Assembly (NCBI RefSeq): GCF_011398925.1
Contig: NZ_AP022842.1
Span: forward strand, 1,662,001-1,726,000
Direction: 5' to 3'
DNA: 64,000 nucleotides
From: Bacillus sp. KH172YL63
Lineage (GTDB): Bacteria > Bacillota > Bacilli > Bacillales > Bacillaceae_B
In this document: positions 20,674 to 31,291 of the stretch, piece after piece
Layout: every line of letters begins with the position of its first letter
Numbering within the stretch: position 1 is the first letter of the stretch
Made by a program: the position numbers and the translations under genes
The notes under the pieces: generated by a model
Database searches by the model: none
Told to the model about the DNA's origin: nothing
The model's input: the letters and a program-made list of their open reading frames with translations, nothing else

Positions 20674-21627
20674 ATGATAAATAAAGAGAAAGTGATCGTC
20701 CTGATTGGACCGACCGCTGTCGGTAAGACCAATACAAGCATAGAGCTTGCTAAGAGATTCAACGGTGAAATCATCAGTGGTGATTCCATGCAGATTTATA
20801 AAAAGATGGATATCGGGACAGCCAAAATCACAGTTGAGGAAATGGACGGTGTACCCCATCATCTGATCGATATTAAAGAGCCCGATGAATCGTTCTCCGT
20901 GGCAGAATTCCAACAACTAGTGAGAAAGAAGATCACAGACATCCATTCACGAGGCAAGCTCCCGTTCATTGTCGGGGGAACTGGCCTTTATATTCAGGCA
21001 GTATTATACGATTACCAATTCACAGAGACCCCGGGTGATGAGGGATACAGGGTGGCATTGGAAAGAGACCTTGCGAGCAAAGGGTCTCAATGGCTGCATG
21101 AGAAACTCGAGAAAATAGATCCGGCTGCCGCACAGAATATCCACCGGAACAACACCCGACGTGTGATCCGTGCATTGGAAATTCACCACTGTACCGGAAA
21201 GACCATGACGGAATATCAGGAAGCACAATCGCAAGAGCTGCTGTATGATGTTGCCCTCGTTGGGCTGACGATGGACAGGGAAAGACTATATGAACGAATT
21301 GACCTCCGCGTTGACCTCATGATGGATCAAGGTCTGATCCAAGAGGTGAAGGGCTTATACGAAAGCGGATTAAGAAACGTTCAGTCGGTTCAGGCCATTG
21401 GCTACAAGGAACTGTATGATTATTTTGACGGGACGGTCAGTCTTGATAAAGCGGTTGAAAATCTCAAACAGAACTCCAGGCGATATGCAAAACGTCAGCT
21501 TACATGGTTCAGAAATAAAATGGATGTATCCTGGTTCGATGTAACCATAAAGGACTCACATACAAAAATTATTGAGGATATTTCAGAATTTATTGCAGGA
21601 AAGCTTCAGTTGAAGTCGAATAAGTAA
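20674..21627 (+). CDS. miaA: tRNA dimethylallyltransferase MiaA
   Basis: A 317-residue enzyme that adds a dimethylallyl group to A37 of tRNAs reading UNN codons. The P-loop GPTAVGKT is at residues 11-18, followed by the family blocks [25 protein letters not shown] and [12 protein letters not shown]. The ribosome site is weak (GCAGTG region), but the N-terminus aligns with known MiaA. hfq follows 26 bases downstream, as in B. subtilis and many bacteria. Confidence 0.97.
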   Translation: MINKEKVIVLIGPTAVGKTNTSIELAKRFNGEIISGDSMQIYKKMDIGTAKITVEEMDGVPHHLIDIKEPDESFSVAEFQQLVRKKITDIHSRGKLPFIVGGTGLYIQAVLYDYQFTETPGDEGYRVALERDLASKGSQWLHEKLEKIDPAAAQNIHRNNTRRVIRALEIHHCTGKTMTEYQEAQSQELLYDVALVGLTMDRERLYERIDLRVDLMMDQGLIQEVKGLYESGLRNVQSVQAIGYKELYDYFDGTVSLDKAVENLKQNSRRYAKRQLTWFRNKMDVSWFDVTIKDSHTKIIEDISEFIAGKLQLKSNK

Positions 21628-21653
21628 GTAGAGATAGAAGAGGAGGACTAACC

Positions 21654-21890
21654 ATGAAACAATCCATTAATATCCAAGATCAATTCCTTAATCAATTGCG
21701 AAAAGACGGTTCACTCGTAACGGTATTCCTTTTAAACGGTTTCCAAATCCGTGGTCAGGTGAAGGGGTTTGATAACTTCACAGTATTGTTTGAAACGGAA
21801 GGGAAACAGCAGCTCGTCTATAAACATGCCATCTCGACATTCGCTCCCCAGCGAAATGTTCAAATAAATTTCGAAGAACAAAACAGTTGA
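21654..21890 (+). CDS. hfq: RNA chaperone Hfq
   Basis: A 78-residue Sm-like protein. The Sm1 region ([13 protein letters not shown]...[19 protein letters not shown]) and the Sm2 motif YKHAIST are complete. It forms a hexameric ring that binds small RNAs and A-rich tails. There is a strong GAGGAGG ribosome site and it is coupled to miaA. The gene ends at a strong terminator. Confidence 0.97.
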   Translation: MKQSINIQDQFLNQLRKDGSLVTVFLLNGFQIRGQVKGFDNFTVLFETEGKQQLVYKHAISTFAPQRNVQINFEEQNS

Positions 21891-21900
21891 TTCATGAGGG

Positions 21901-21927
21901 AAAGCTGCCGTAATGGCAGCTTTTTTT
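21901..21927 (+). terminator. hfq terminator
   Basis: The stem AAAGCTGCC/GGCAGCTTT with loop GTAAT is followed by a T run. Confidence 0.9.
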
Positions 21928-22596
21928 ATTTGGCTGTTTTCGCATAGAGTGTGGCTATTATTAGACGATAATGTGAGCATCTTCGGTAATTTGAGACTGT
22001 GGATTAAAAAATACCATAGCAATGAATCAAGTGCATGGTACCTCAATTACGTTGATCACTACTATTAGAGGAAGAATAAGCAGTTAATTCAGTGAATTTT
22101 TGATTTTTATCTTCGATGGTTGATTGGAGCGGAAGATGCTCGACTCCTGCGGGAACTGATGGACAGGTGAGACGCCGCAGGACGAAGTCCGAGGAGGCTC
22201 ACCGCCATCCCCGCGGAAAGCGAGCATCTGGAGCGGAAATCAACCGCATCTAACTTGTCTCAAAGCCACAATGTTTACGAAAACAGCCTTTTATTTTGAC
22301 ATTTAGTAGCATTGATTTGCCTGCTGAAGAAGATTAATTAATGAAATGAATAGTAGTTGAATAGGATAATATGAGAGGCATTTTTATCAAGATTTATGAA
22401 TGTTCTCCTGTCTAAAGATCAGGAGATGTAAAGAAACGGCCCGGAAATCCGGCAGCGTAATTCTGTTTATTTCTCGGGAAAGCGCAGAAATAGACAGGAT
22501 TCTTCTTATTTGTCGAAATGAAGGAGAGTGTATGGGATTCTCACTTATTAAATCCCCTGTGGCAAGAATTGTCTTGAGAATGGTGAGGTGAAACCT
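21928..22596. other. Long intergenic region between hfq and spoVK
   Basis: These 669 bases separate hfq from spoVK. The only recognisable element is the GC-rich palindromic repeat at 22118-22245. B. subtilis has ymzC, ymzA and nrd genes in this interval; none is seen here. A 63-codon open frame (22400-22591) has no ribosome site and a non-coding look, so I do not call it. The spoVK promoter must lie in 22246-22590, but I could not identify its sigma factor with confidence. Confidence 0.6.
22118..22245. repeat. Bacillaceae-type GC-rich interspersed palindromic repeat
   Basis: A ~128-bp element in an AT-rich spacer. Its ends are GGTTGATT and AATCAACC, and inside them GATGCTCG pairs with CGAGCATC. 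The core contains GACTCCTGCGGGA, GGTGAGACGCCGCAGG and GAGGAGGCTCACCG, so it can fold into several stacked hairpins. I recognise closely similar sequences (GACTCCTGCGGGA..., GCGGAAAGCGAG...) as a common intergenic repeat of Bacillus and relatives; that is recall, not a search. It encodes no protein. It could be a small non-autonomous mobile element or a structured transcript end. Confidence 0.7.
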
Positions 22597-23544
22597 ATGG
22601 ATCAACCAATGAGAATGAAAAATAATGGGCAAATAAGCATCGTGTTGAATTCCCATAAACGCAGTTCTGTGCGGGAAACGTTAGAACCGATACCACAATC
22701 CCTCCCTCAAGAGCATATCGCATTGAAAGAAATCGAAGAAGAATTAGGATCTCTTGTCGGAATGGAAGAAATGAAAAAAATGGTGAAAGAAATCTATGCC
22801 TGGATATATGTGAATAAAAAACGTGAAGCAATGGGGTTGAAAGCCGGTAAGCAAGCTCTTCATATGATGTTCAAGGGAAACCCCGGCACAGGTAAAACAA
22901 CGGTTGCCAGAATCATCGGCAAGCTGTTCTTGAAAATGAATGTACTGTCAAAAGGGCATCTCATAGAAGCGGAGAGAGCGGATCTTGTTGGTGAATATAT
23001 CGGTCACACCGCCCAAAAAACAAGGGACCTTGTGAAAAAGGCACTCGGCGGTATTCTGTTCATCGACGAGGCGTATTCGTTGGGGAGGGGAGGAGAGAAG
23101 GACTTTGGAAAAGAGGCGATCGATACCCTTGTTAAACATATGGAGGATAAACAACATGACTTCATTCTCATCCTCGCCGGGTATTCAAAGGAAATGGAGC
23201 ACTTTCTGACATTGAATCCCGGCCTTCAATCAAGATTTCCGTTAGTGTTCCACTTTCCTGACTACTCTGTTGATCAACTGATGGAAATCGGCAGAAGGAT
23301 GCTTGAAGAGAAAGAGTACATCTTGAGTCATGATGCAGAAAGGAAGATCAGGGACCATCTTCATTCTGCCAAGAACACCCTCTCACCGATGGCGTTTTCA
23401 AATGGACGGTATGTCCGGAATGTTTTGGAAAAATCAATCCGTGCACAGGCGATGAGACTGTTGATGGAAAACTGTTATGATCGCCACGATTTACTCACGA
23501 TCCGCAGTAACGATCTCATTTTTACAAGGGAAACATCTGATTGA
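22597..23544 (+). CDS. spoVK: Stage V sporulation protein K (AAA ATPase)
   Basis: An AAA+ ATPase of about 315 residues. Walker A is GNPGTGKTT, Walker B is GGILFIDEAY, and LNPGLQSRFP holds the arginine finger. The CbbX-like block GHLIEAERADLVGEYIGHTA is nearly identical to B. subtilis SpoVK, which is needed for spore maturation in the mother cell. I choose the ATG at 22597, 7 bases after TGAGGTG, over the GTG at 22588 that lies inside that ribosome site. It sits in the conserved hfq-spoVK-hflX order. Confidence 0.94.
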   Translation: MDQPMRMKNNGQISIVLNSHKRSSVRETLEPIPQSLPQEHIALKEIEEELGSLVGMEEMKKMVKEIYAWIYVNKKREAMGLKAGKQALHMMFKGNPGTGKTTVARIIGKLFLKMNVLSKGHLIEAERADLVGEYIGHTAQKTRDLVKKALGGILFIDEAYSLGRGGEKDFGKEAIDTLVKHMEDKQHDFILILAGYSKEMEHFLTLNPGLQSRFPLVFHFPDYSVDQLMEIGRRMLEEKEYILSHDAERKIRDHLHSAKNTLSPMAFSNGRYVRNVLEKSIRAQAMRLLMENCYDRHDLLTIRSNDLIFTRETSD

Positions 23545-23560
23545 TCCCTGGGAATATAGA

Positions 23561-23592
23561 AAAAATGCATTCAAGTTGAATGCATTTTTTTA
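23561..23592. terminator. Bidirectional terminator between spoVK and the convergent channel gene
   Basis: The stem AAAAATGCATTC/GAATGCATTTTT with loop AAGTT serves both converging genes. Confidence 0.88.
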
Positions 23593-23594
23593 TG

Positions 23595-24203
23595 TTACAT
23601 TTGAGCCCGCAAGCTCCTGTTCGGTAATCTCCACTTATATAGATAAGACAGTACACGCAATGCAGTGGTGATGATGAATAATGAATATAGTTCAAATGCC
23701 GAGTGTACAAAACCAAGTCCGATGGCAGCACCGCAAAGGACAGCCCATACTGCATAAATTTCCGATCTCAGCACCAATGGTTTCCGGCCGGCCAGAAGGT
23801 CCCGGATGATTCCACCGCCGCTTCCCGTTAAGACAGCGGCTACGATGATCGCGCTGATCGGATGATTCATTTCAGATGCATATAAGGCCCCCTGGATTGC
23901 GAAAGCAGATAAACCGATCGCATCGAAGAAATTCCCCCATCTTCTCCAGTGCTTCAACAAATTATGAGGGAACAGGAAGACGGCCGTGATCGAAAGGAGA
24001 GCAATTTGAAACAACATGCCCTGTTCCCAAAGGGCAGACACCGGAACACCGATCAATAAATTCCGAATGGCACCTCCGCCGAATGCAGTGACAATCCCCA
24101 AAATATATACGCCTAAAATATCATACTCTTCTTCCATGGCAATGATGGCACCTGAAATAGCAAATGCAATTGTACCGATGATGCTCAGGACTTCCCATGT
24201 CAT
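23595..24203 (-). CDS. Trimeric intracellular cation channel (TRIC/UPF0126) family protein
   Basis: A 202-residue membrane protein with about seven hydrophobic segments. It carries the duplicated glycine-rich UPF0126 motifs GIVTAFGGGAIRNLLIGV and LTGSGGGIIRDLLAGRKP, the bacterial TRIC hallmarks. Prokaryotic TRIC proteins form homotrimeric cation channels. The start is the ATG at 24203, with GGGAGG 7 bases upstream; the frame continues further upstream without a better site. It is a single gene convergent with spoVK. Confidence 0.88.
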   Translation of the reverse strand: MTWEVLSIIGTIAFAISGAIIAMEEEYDILGVYILGIVTAFGGGAIRNLLIGVPVSALWEQGMLFQIALLSITAVFLFPHNLLKHWRRWGNFFDAIGLSAFAIQGALYASEMNHPISAIIVAAVLTGSGGGIIRDLLAGRKPLVLRSEIYAVWAVLCGAAIGLGFVHSAFELYSLFIITTALRVLSYLYKWRLPNRSLRAQM

Positions 24204-24395
24204 CGTCATACCTCCCAACCCTGAATACGTCTCTATGTAAACATTGAAATATGTGCTGAATCATAATCAAACATACTGATTTTAACACGTCTATCACGAA
24301 ATGCAACCATTTTTCACCGCTTTTTACATAGTGTTTACCGACCTGTTTTGATATGATGAAGGTAACAATGAAATGAAAAGAAAAGAGGACAATCA

Positions 24396-25649
24396 TTGAA
24401 GAATGAATCACTTGAAAAAGTCATACTTGTCGGTTGTCAAATAGATGAAGATGACCTTCGATTTCAATATAGTCTCGGGGAGCTCGGGGAACTGACAGAA
24501 ACGGCCAGGGGACAAGTGTCCGCCATCCTTACCCAGAAGAGGGAGAGCGTCCATCCGGGTACATATATAGGGAAGGGAAAAGTCGAGGAGCTTGTCCTCC
24601 TGGAAGAAGAACTGGAACCGGATATCATCATCTTCAATGATGAATTATCACCTAGTCAGATAAGAAATCTATCGAAGGAACTGCAGGCAAGGGTGATCGA
24701 CCGGACGCAATTGATCCTGGATATCTTCGCCCAGCGTGCAAGGTCAAGGGAAGGGAAGCTGCAGGTGGAGCTTGCCCAGCTACAATATCTGCTCCCAAGA
24801 CTTATCGGTCAAGGAGCATCCCTTTCCAGATTAGGGGGAGGAATCGGGACGAGGGGACCCGGGGAGACCAAACTTGAGAGTGACCGTCGCCATATTCACC
24901 GTCGGATCGATGATATTAAGAAACAGCTGCAAAGCATTGTAGGACACCGGGAAAGGTACCGGGAACGGCGTAAACGGAATAAAAGCTTCCAAATTGCCCT
25001 CGTCGGATATACGAATGCCGGTAAGTCGACGTTATTCAACCGGATCTCGTCAGCCGATTCATATGAGGAAAACCAATTGTTTGCCACCCTTGACCCGATG
25101 ACGAGGAAACTGTCATTGCCAAGCGGATATTCAACATTGATCACTGATACGGTTGGATTTATCCAGGACTTGCCGACAACGCTGATCGCTGCCTTTCGCT
25201 CTACATTGGAAGAGGTAAGGGAAGCAGATCTGCTCCTTCATGTGGTGGACAGCTCCAACCCGGATTACAATCAGCATGAAACAACAGTCCAGGAATTATT
25301 GAAAGAGCTCGACATGGCAGGCCTGCCCCAGTTGACAGTTTACAATAAACGGGATAAGATCGATGCCGATTTCGTCCCGGGCAGTGATTCTGATCATATC
25401 CTGATCAGTGCACTGGATGAAAGGGATCTGTCAGACTTGCTGGTGAGAATTGAAAAACTTGTGAAAAAGCAGATGATTTCCTATCATGCCTTCATTCCGG
25501 CCGGGGAAGGGAAGCTTCTTTCCCAATTAAAGAGTGAAACGATCCTCAATAAATTGGAATTCATTGAAGAACGTGAAACATATGAACTTGCCGGCTTTCA
25601 CCTGGAGGATCATCCCGTAGCGGGAAGCATCAAGAAATTTCAAAGATAG
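24396..25649 (+). CDS. hflX: Ribosome-associated GTPase HflX
   Basis: A 417-residue GTPase. The N-terminal HflX domain ([25 protein letters not shown]), the glycine-rich linker ([13 protein letters not shown]) and the G domain with GYTNAGKS near residue 204, [10 protein letters not shown] and NKRD are all present. HflX splits stalled or heat-damaged ribosomes. Translation appears to begin at a TTG (24396) with AGAGGA 7 bases upstream; no in-frame ATG fits the family N-terminus. The ynbB-like gene follows 19 bases on, as in B. subtilis. Confidence 0.95.
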   Translation: MKNESLEKVILVGCQIDEDDLRFQYSLGELGELTETARGQVSAILTQKRESVHPGTYIGKGKVEELVLLEEELEPDIIIFNDELSPSQIRNLSKELQARVIDRTQLILDIFAQRARSREGKLQVELAQLQYLLPRLIGQGASLSRLGGGIGTRGPGETKLESDRRHIHRRIDDIKKQLQSIVGHRERYRERRKRNKSFQIALVGYTNAGKSTLFNRISSADSYEENQLFATLDPMTRKLSLPSGYSTLITDTVGFIQDLPTTLIAAFRSTLEEVREADLLLHVVDSSNPDYNQHETTVQELLKELDMAGLPQLTVYNKRDKIDADFVPGSDSDHILISALDERDLSDLLVRIEKLVKKQMISYHAFIPAGEGKLLSQLKSETILNKLEFIEERETYELAGFHLEDHPVAGSIKKFQR

Positions 25650-25668
25650 AAGGGAATAATAACGCATC

Positions 25669-26937
25669 ATGTATGAACAATTAGAAAATGGGTATTTATT
25701 AAAGCCAATCATCACCAAAGTGGAAGAGGGCATAAAAGATAAACACAAAGAGATAGACGAACGTGCAGAAAGCAATCAATTCAAGGTTTTAAGGGCATAC
25801 CAGGAACATCGGGTAAGTGATTCCCACTTCATCCCTTCAACAGGATATGGTTATGACGATGCAGGGCGTGATACGTTAGAGAGTATCTATGCATCCGTTT
25901 TCGGCGGGGAGTCGGGGCTTGTGAGACCACAGATCATTTCTGGTACACACGCAATCTCCATTTCCTTATTCGGGGTGCTTCGTCCTGGCGACGAACTCGT
26001 ATACATAACCGGGAAACCATACGATACCCTTGAAGAAATCGTAGGGATCCGGGGAGAGGGCACCGGTTCGCTGAAAGACTTTCATATCGGATATCAGACG
26101 GTTGATCTGGATCCTTCCGGAAAAGTTGATTTCGATGGTGTTGCCAAGGCAATCACATCCAATACAAAAATGGTGGGCATCCAGCGCTCTAAAGGCTATG
26201 CAAACCGGCCGTCCTTTACGATAGCTGAGATAAAGGAAATGATTGATTTTGTAAAAGAGATCAATCCACAAATCGTCGTGTTTGTTGATAACTGCTACGG
26301 TGAATTTGTCGAGGACATGGAGCCGTGTCATATCGGGGCCGATTTAATGGCCGGATCCCTGATAAAAAACCCGGGTGGCGGTCTTGCCAAAACGGGCGGA
26401 TATATCGTCGGGAAAAAGGAGTTCGTTGAAGCGTGCTCCTACCGTATGACCTCACCGGGGATCGGTGCCGAGGCAGGGGCGTCCCTGTACAGCTTGCAGG
26501 AAATGTATCAGGGGTTTTTCCTTGCTCCCCATGTGGTGGCGCAATCGTTAAAGGGGGCCGTGTTCACTTCGGCACTTCTGACTGAGCTCGGGATGAATAC
26601 GAATCCTTCACCTCGTGCAGAACGGACCGATTTGATTCAATCTGTTCAATTTGATGACAGAGAGAAGATGATTGCATTTTGTCAGGCCATTCAGTTTGCG
26701 TCACCAATCAATTCCCACTTTACGCCACAACCTGACTATATGCCAGGGTACGAAGACGATGTCATCATGGCGGCGGGGACTTTCATTCAAGGTTCAAGCA
26801 TCGAATTGTCAGCCGACGGTCCGTTAAGACCTCCATATGTTGCATATGTACAAGGCGGGTTGACCTATTCCCATGTGAAAATCGCTGTCGCATCTGCCGT
26901 GGATCAATTAATAAAAAAAGGTTTACTGACCTTATAA
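25669..26937 (+). CDS. ynbB: YnbB-like PLP-dependent lyase (methionine gamma-lyase family)
   Basis: A 422-residue fold-type I PLP enzyme. Visible blocks are STGYGYDDAGRDTLE, RPQIISGTHAI, VFVDNCYGEFVE and the lysine region AGSLIKNPGGGLAKTGGYI. Annotation pipelines call this group methionine gamma-lyase family or cystathionine beta-lyase-like, but the physiological reaction of YnbB is not established. It is in an operon with hflX and lies directly ahead of the glnRA promoter. Confidence 0.9.
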   Translation: MYEQLENGYLLKPIITKVEEGIKDKHKEIDERAESNQFKVLRAYQEHRVSDSHFIPSTGYGYDDAGRDTLESIYASVFGGESGLVRPQIISGTHAISISLFGVLRPGDELVYITGKPYDTLEEIVGIRGEGTGSLKDFHIGYQTVDLDPSGKVDFDGVAKAITSNTKMVGIQRSKGYANRPSFTIAEIKEMIDFVKEINPQIVVFVDNCYGEFVEDMEPCHIGADLMAGSLIKNPGGGLAKTGGYIVGKKEFVEACSYRMTSPGIGAEAGASLYSLQEMYQGFFLAPHVVAQSLKGAVFTSALLTELGMNTNPSPRAERTDLIQSVQFDDREKMIAFCQAIQFASPINSHFTPQPDYMPGYEDDVIMAAGTFIQGSSIELSADGPLRPPYVAYVQGGLTYSHVKIAVASAVDQLIKKGLLTL

Positions 26938-27000
26938 AAAGGATAATAAAGGAGTAATTGGATAGTCTAAAGCTGACTATCCTTTTCTTTTGAAATTTAA

Positions 27001-27051
27001 TGTAAGAAAAGCTAACATAAGATTGACAGAACTCCTGACATTACATATAAT
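27001..27051 (+). promoter_or_regulatory. glnRA promoter with GlnR/TnrA box
   Basis: TGTAAGAAAAGCTAACA at 27001-27017 fits the GlnR/TnrA consensus TGTNA-N7-TNACA exactly. It is followed by a near-perfect sigma-A promoter: TTGACA (27023-27028), a 17-base spacer and TATAAT (27046-27051). The arrangement implies autorepression of glnRA by GlnR under nitrogen excess, as known in B. subtilis. Confidence 0.88.
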
Positions 27052-27085
27052 GAATTCAAGAAGGAAATATAAAGGAGGAATCAAG

Positions 27086-27499
27086 ATGAGCGGAAGTGAA
27101 ATTCGTCGAACGATGGCATTATTTCCTATCGGTATTGTCATGCAGCTCACGGACTTAACGGCTCGTCAGATTCGATACTATGAAGAGCATGGACTGATCA
27201 CCCCGGCACGAACCGAAGGGAATCGCCGCCTCTTTTCCTTGAATGACATTGATAAGTTACTTGAAGTGAAGGATCTGTTAGATCAAGGTATCAACATGGC
27301 CGGAATCAAGAAGATTTTTTCTGTGAAAGGGCCGGATGAAAGCAAAGTAGTATCTGACGTAAGTGAAAAGGAAGAAAAGGCACGACAAGATCTATCTGAC
27401 GAGGAACTTCGTAAATTGCTCCGAAATGAATTGATTCATTCCGGTCGATTTAATCGATCTACTCTGCGTCAAGGCGATATGTCTCGCTTTTTTCATTAA
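27086..27499 (+). CDS. glnR: Nitrogen-responsive repressor GlnR
   Basis: A 137-residue MerR-family regulator. The winged helix is [19 protein letters not shown], followed by the C-terminal signal-transducing tail that senses feedback-inhibited glutamine synthetase. The ATG at 27086 has AAAGGAGGA; an in-frame ATG further upstream lies before the promoter and is not used. It represses its own operon. glnA follows 38 bases later. Confidence 0.96.
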   Translation: MSGSEIRRTMALFPIGIVMQLTDLTARQIRYYEEHGLITPARTEGNRRLFSLNDIDKLLEVKDLLDQGINMAGIKKIFSVKGPDESKVVSDVSEKEEKARQDLSDEELRKLLRNELIHSGRFNRSTLRQGDMSRFFH

Positions 27500-27537
27500 A
27501 TATAAACCTTTAATAAACTTGAGGAGGAATTACGTAA

Positions 27538-28872
27538 ATGGCAAAGTATACGCGTGAAGATGTTTTAAGATTAGCGAATGAAGAGGGTGTTAAATTCATT
27601 CGATTACAATTCACTGATATTTTAGGTACAATCAAGAACGTGGAAATCCCTTTGAGTCAGCTTGAAAAAGCACTGGATAACAAGATGATGTTTGACGGGT
27701 CTTCAATTGAAGGATTCGTGCGCATCGAAGAATCTGATATGTATTTATTCCCGGATCTTGATACATGGCTTGTATTCCCTTGGACAGCTGAAAAAGGGAA
27801 GGTTGCCCGCCTGATCTGTGATATCTATAATCCAGACGGCACGCCATTCGAAGGAGATCCCCGCAACAACCTAAAACGCATCCTGGGTGAGATGGAAGAG
27901 CTTGGATTCACTGACTTCAATCTTGGGCCTGAACCGGAATTCTTCCTCTTTAAATTAGATGTAAACGGCGAACCTACGCTTGAGTTGAATGATAACGGTG
28001 GTTATTTCGACCTTGCGCCAACAGACTTAGGAGAGAACTGCCGTCGCGATATCGCGCTGGAACTTGAGGAGATGGGCTTTGAAATCGAAGCATCTCACCA
28101 CGAAGTGGCTCCTGGTCAGCATGAAATCGATTTTAAATATGCAAATGCATTAAAAGCATGTGATGATATTCAAACATTCAAGCTGGTTGTTAAAACGATT
28201 GCCCGTAAACATGGTCTGCATGCGACATTCATGCCTAAACCATTGTTCGGTGTAAACGGATCAGGTATGCACTGTAACATGTCCCTTTTCAAGGACGGAG
28301 TGAACTCTTTCTTTGATGAAAAAGGAGATCTTCAGCTGAGTGATACTGCGCGTCAATTCCTTGCTGGCATCATCAAGCATGCGACTGCATTCACAGCGAT
28401 TACAAACCCGACAGTAAACTCTTACAAGCGCCTTGTTCCGGGTTATGAAGCGCCATGTTACGTTGCATGGTCTGCACGCAACCGCAGCCCATTAATCCGT
28501 ATCCCTGCTTCCCGCGGACTGAGTACACGTGTTGAGGTGCGCAGTGTCGATCCGGCAGCGAACCCATACCTTGCAATGGCTGTATTACTTGCAGCAGGTC
28601 TTGATGGTATCAAGAACAACCTTCCTGCACCTAAACCAATCGACAGAAACATTTACGTGATGGATAAGAAGGAGCGTGAAGAAGCAGGAATCGTAGATCT
28701 TCCGGCTACATTACACGCAGCACTTGAAACATTGAAAACAAATGACGTCATCGTTAAATCCCTTGGAGAGCACATCTTCGAACATTTCGTGGAAGCGAAA
28801 GAAATCGAATGGGATATGTTCCGTACGCAAGTACACCCATGGGAGCGTGAACAGTACATTCAAATGTACTAA
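27538..28872 (+). CDS. glnA: Glutamine synthetase, type I-alpha
   Basis: A 444-residue enzyme that makes glutamine from glutamate, ammonia and ATP. The motifs [26 protein letters not shown], the ATP-binding [18 protein letters not shown] and [10 protein letters not shown] are present. The adenylylation loop and C-terminal extension of the beta type are missing, consistent with Firmicutes control by feedback inhibition and GlnR rather than adenylylation. A strong GAGGAGG site precedes the ATG. Confidence 0.98.
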   Translation: MAKYTREDVLRLANEEGVKFIRLQFTDILGTIKNVEIPLSQLEKALDNKMMFDGSSIEGFVRIEESDMYLFPDLDTWLVFPWTAEKGKVARLICDIYNPDGTPFEGDPRNNLKRILGEMEELGFTDFNLGPEPEFFLFKLDVNGEPTLELNDNGGYFDLAPTDLGENCRRDIALELEEMGFEIEASHHEVAPGQHEIDFKYANALKACDDIQTFKLVVKTIARKHGLHATFMPKPLFGVNGSGMHCNMSLFKDGVNSFFDEKGDLQLSDTARQFLAGIIKHATAFTAITNPTVNSYKRLVPGYEAPCYVAWSARNRSPLIRIPASRGLSTRVEVRSVDPAANPYLAMAVLLAAGLDGIKNNLPAPKPIDRNIYVMDKKEREEAGIVDLPATLHAALETLKTNDVIVKSLGEHIFEHFVEAKEIEWDMFRTQVHPWEREQYIQMY

Positions 28873-28887
28873 TTCGCCACTATAAAC

Positions 28888-28929
28888 AAAGCCGTACTGC
28901 AGGTGAATTGTCTGCAGTACGGCTTTTTC
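28888..28929 (+). terminator. glnRA terminator
   Basis: The stem AGCCGTACTGCAG/CTGCAGTACGGCT has a 9-base loop and a T run. Confidence 0.9.
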
Positions 28930-28942
28930 TTCGTTTCAAAAC

Positions 28943-28977
28943 AAAAAAACGGCTGCGCATCATTGCGAGCCGTTTTT
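28943..28977 (-). terminator. lexA terminator (minus strand)
   Basis: The inverted repeat ACGGCT...AGCCGT has flanking A and T runs directly after the lexA stop. On the minus strand it gives a hairpin followed by a long T run. Confidence 0.83.
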
Positions 28978-28979
28978 CA

Positions 28980-29600
28980 TTAATGCACTTGTCTATATAC
29001 TCCGACTACTTTACCAAGTATTGAAACATTTCTTAAGATGATCGGGGCCATGGTTGAGTTTTCCGGTTGAAGGCGGACATAATCCTTTTCTTTGAAGAAA
29101 CGTTTGACCGTCGCTTCATCTTCCTCGGTCATCGCTACGACGATATCTCCGTTGTTCGCCGTTTGCTGCTGGCGGACAATGACGAAATCTCCATCGAGTA
29201 TCCCTGCCTCGATCATACTATCACCCATGATCTCAAGCATGAAGACCTGTTCATCAGAAGGTGCCATCCTCTCTGGAAGAGGGAAGAACTCTTCGACATT
29301 CTCCACTGCCGTGATCGGCTGACCGGCAGTGACTTTACCAATCAATGGTACATTTACGACCCTCTGACGGGGGATCGTGTCCTCTTCAAGATTCAGTATT
29401 TCAATCGCTCTTGGCTTTGTCGGGTCCCGGCGGATGAGTCCTTTGCTTTCCAATCTTGCCAAATGTCCGTGGACGGTAGAACTGGAGGCAAGACCGACTG
29501 CTTCCCCTATTTCACGGACGGAAGGCGGATAACCTTTTACCCTTACTGCGTCTTTAATGTATTCTAGTATATCTTGTTGTCGTTTCGATAGTTTTGTCAT
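28980..29600 (-). CDS. lexA: SOS repressor LexA
   Basis: A 206-residue LexA. The winged helix is at the N-terminus, the self-cleavage bond Ala92-Gly93 is in GKVTAGQPI, the catalytic Ser128 is in [10 protein letters not shown] and Lys166 is in ATVKRFF. I choose the ATG at 29600, with GAGGTG 7 bases upstream, which matches the MTKLSKRQ N-terminus of B. subtilis. It is divergent from yneA across three SOS boxes, so it represses both itself and the yneA operon. Confidence 0.97.
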   Translation of the reverse strand: MTKLSKRQQDILEYIKDAVRVKGYPPSVREIGEAVGLASSSTVHGHLARLESKGLIRRDPTKPRAIEILNLEEDTIPRQRVVNVPLIGKVTAGQPITAVENVEEFFPLPERMAPSDEQVFMLEIMGDSMIEAGILDGDFVIVRQQQTANNGDIVVAMTEEDEATVKRFFKEKDYVRLQPENSTMAPIILRNVSILGKVVGVYRQVH

Positions 29601-29660
29601 GTGCACGCACCTCGATTATAGATCTTATGTTCCCATTATAGCATGTCTTTCCAATTGATA

Positions 29661-29740
29661 CAAACATAAGTTCGAATAACTGTTGACACCAAACGGATGT
29701 TCGTATTAGAATGGATATAACAAAACAGAACAAACATTCG
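29661..29740. promoter_or_regulatory. SOS control region with three LexA boxes between lexA and yneA
   Basis: Three matches to the Bacillus LexA box CGAAC-N4-GTTCG are visible: CAAACATAAGTTCG (29661-29674), CAAACGGATGTTCG (29690-29703) and AGAACAAACATTCG (29727-29740). The yneA promoter TTGACA (29683-29688) overlaps this array, so LexA binding would block transcription in both directions until DNA damage. Confidence 0.88.
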
Positions 29741-29757
29741 TATGGAGGCGTTTTATC

Positions 29758-30084
29758 ATGTTAACACATATTTGGAACCGTTTCTCTTATATTATTATAT
29801 TATTTGTTTTCGCCCTTTTATCTGCAGCATACCTTTTAATCACAATGGCAAGCGAGCCGTCGTATCAAAGTATTACCGTACAGGACGGAGATACCCTTTG
29901 GACTATTGCCAAACACTATAATGAAGAATATTCTATGACAATGGAAGAATTCATCGCGTGGGTGGGGGAAGAGAATAATCTCACAACATTTTCAATCAAG
30001 CCAGGGGATTCACTGATCCTGCCGATCGAGAACCCAACCCTGTCAACCCACTCCGGTTATGAGCTCGTTATGAATGAAGAATAG
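29758..30084 (+). CDS. yneA: SOS cell-division inhibitor YneA
   Basis: A 108-residue protein with an N-terminal membrane segment (residues 10-30) and a LysM domain (ITVQDGDTLWTIAKHY...SIKPGDSLILP). YneA blocks division during the SOS response in B. subtilis. It is the first gene of the SOS-controlled yneA-yneB-ynzC operon and has a GGAGG ribosome site. Confidence 0.95.
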   Translation: MLTHIWNRFSYIIILFVFALLSAAYLLITMASEPSYQSITVQDGDTLWTIAKHYNEEYSMTMEEFIAWVGEENNLTTFSIKPGDSLILPIENPTLSTHSGYELVMNEE

Positions 30085-30100
30085 AAGAATAGAGGGATAA

Positions 30101-30754
<654 letters not shown>

Positions 30755-30858
30755 TGCTTGTTTTATCTTCCCTAATCTAGTAACATGACGATAGTATTTG
30801 CATTCAGCTATTACATTCGAATCTATTGCTTACTATGCATTAAAGGAGTTTTTCATAT

Positions 30859-31092
30859 ATGCTTTCCAAATCAAAGATGAATCGTATCAACGAACTCGCG
30901 AAAAAATCAAAGAGCACAGGTCTGTCAGAACAGGAAGCGAAAGAACAGACAAAGCTCAGAAAAGAATACTTGGAAACATTCCGTCAATCCATGAAGGGTA
31001 CGATTGAAAATACAAGAATCTTCGACCCCGAAGGTAATGAAGTGACACCTAAGAAAATTCAGGATATTCAAACCAAAAAGAAAATGCATTAA
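30859..31092 (+). CDS. ynzC: YnzC/DUF896 protein
   Basis: A 77-residue helical protein (MLSKSKMNRINELAKKSKS...). The block LRKEYLETFRQSMKGTIENT plus DPEGNEVTPKK is the DUF896 signature. B. subtilis YnzC is the third gene of the LexA-controlled operon. Its molecular role is not established. It has an AAAGGAG site and ends at a terminator. Confidence 0.94.
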   Translation: MLSKSKMNRINELAKKSKSTGLSEQEAKEQTKLRKEYLETFRQSMKGTIENTRIFDPEGNEVTPKKIQDIQTKKKMH

Positions 31093-31100
31093 GGAACAAG

Positions 31101-31134
31101 CTGTCTGATCCATAGTTGATCAGGCAGTTTTTTT
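31101..31134 (+). terminator. Terminator of the yneA-yneB-ynzC operon
   Basis: The stem CTGTCTGATC/GATCAGGCAG (one G-T pair) has loop CATAGTT and is followed by seven T residues. Confidence 0.88.
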
Positions 31135-31291
31135 GTTATTACTATTTCCCGGAAGTCAAAAAATAACCCGGAATACAGGGGTTTTTCGTTTTCAAGGATG
31201 ATAAACTCATGTTATCATTCAAGATAGTTGTATAAACTGCCAAAGAAGATTAATATTAATAAGGTACATTAAAAGGAAGGATGTCTGACAA

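Noticed and set aside
22400..22591. 63-codon open frame just before spoVK
   Set aside because: No ribosome site at its start, overlap with the spoVK ribosome-binding region, and composition unlike a protein (basic, cysteine-rich without pattern).
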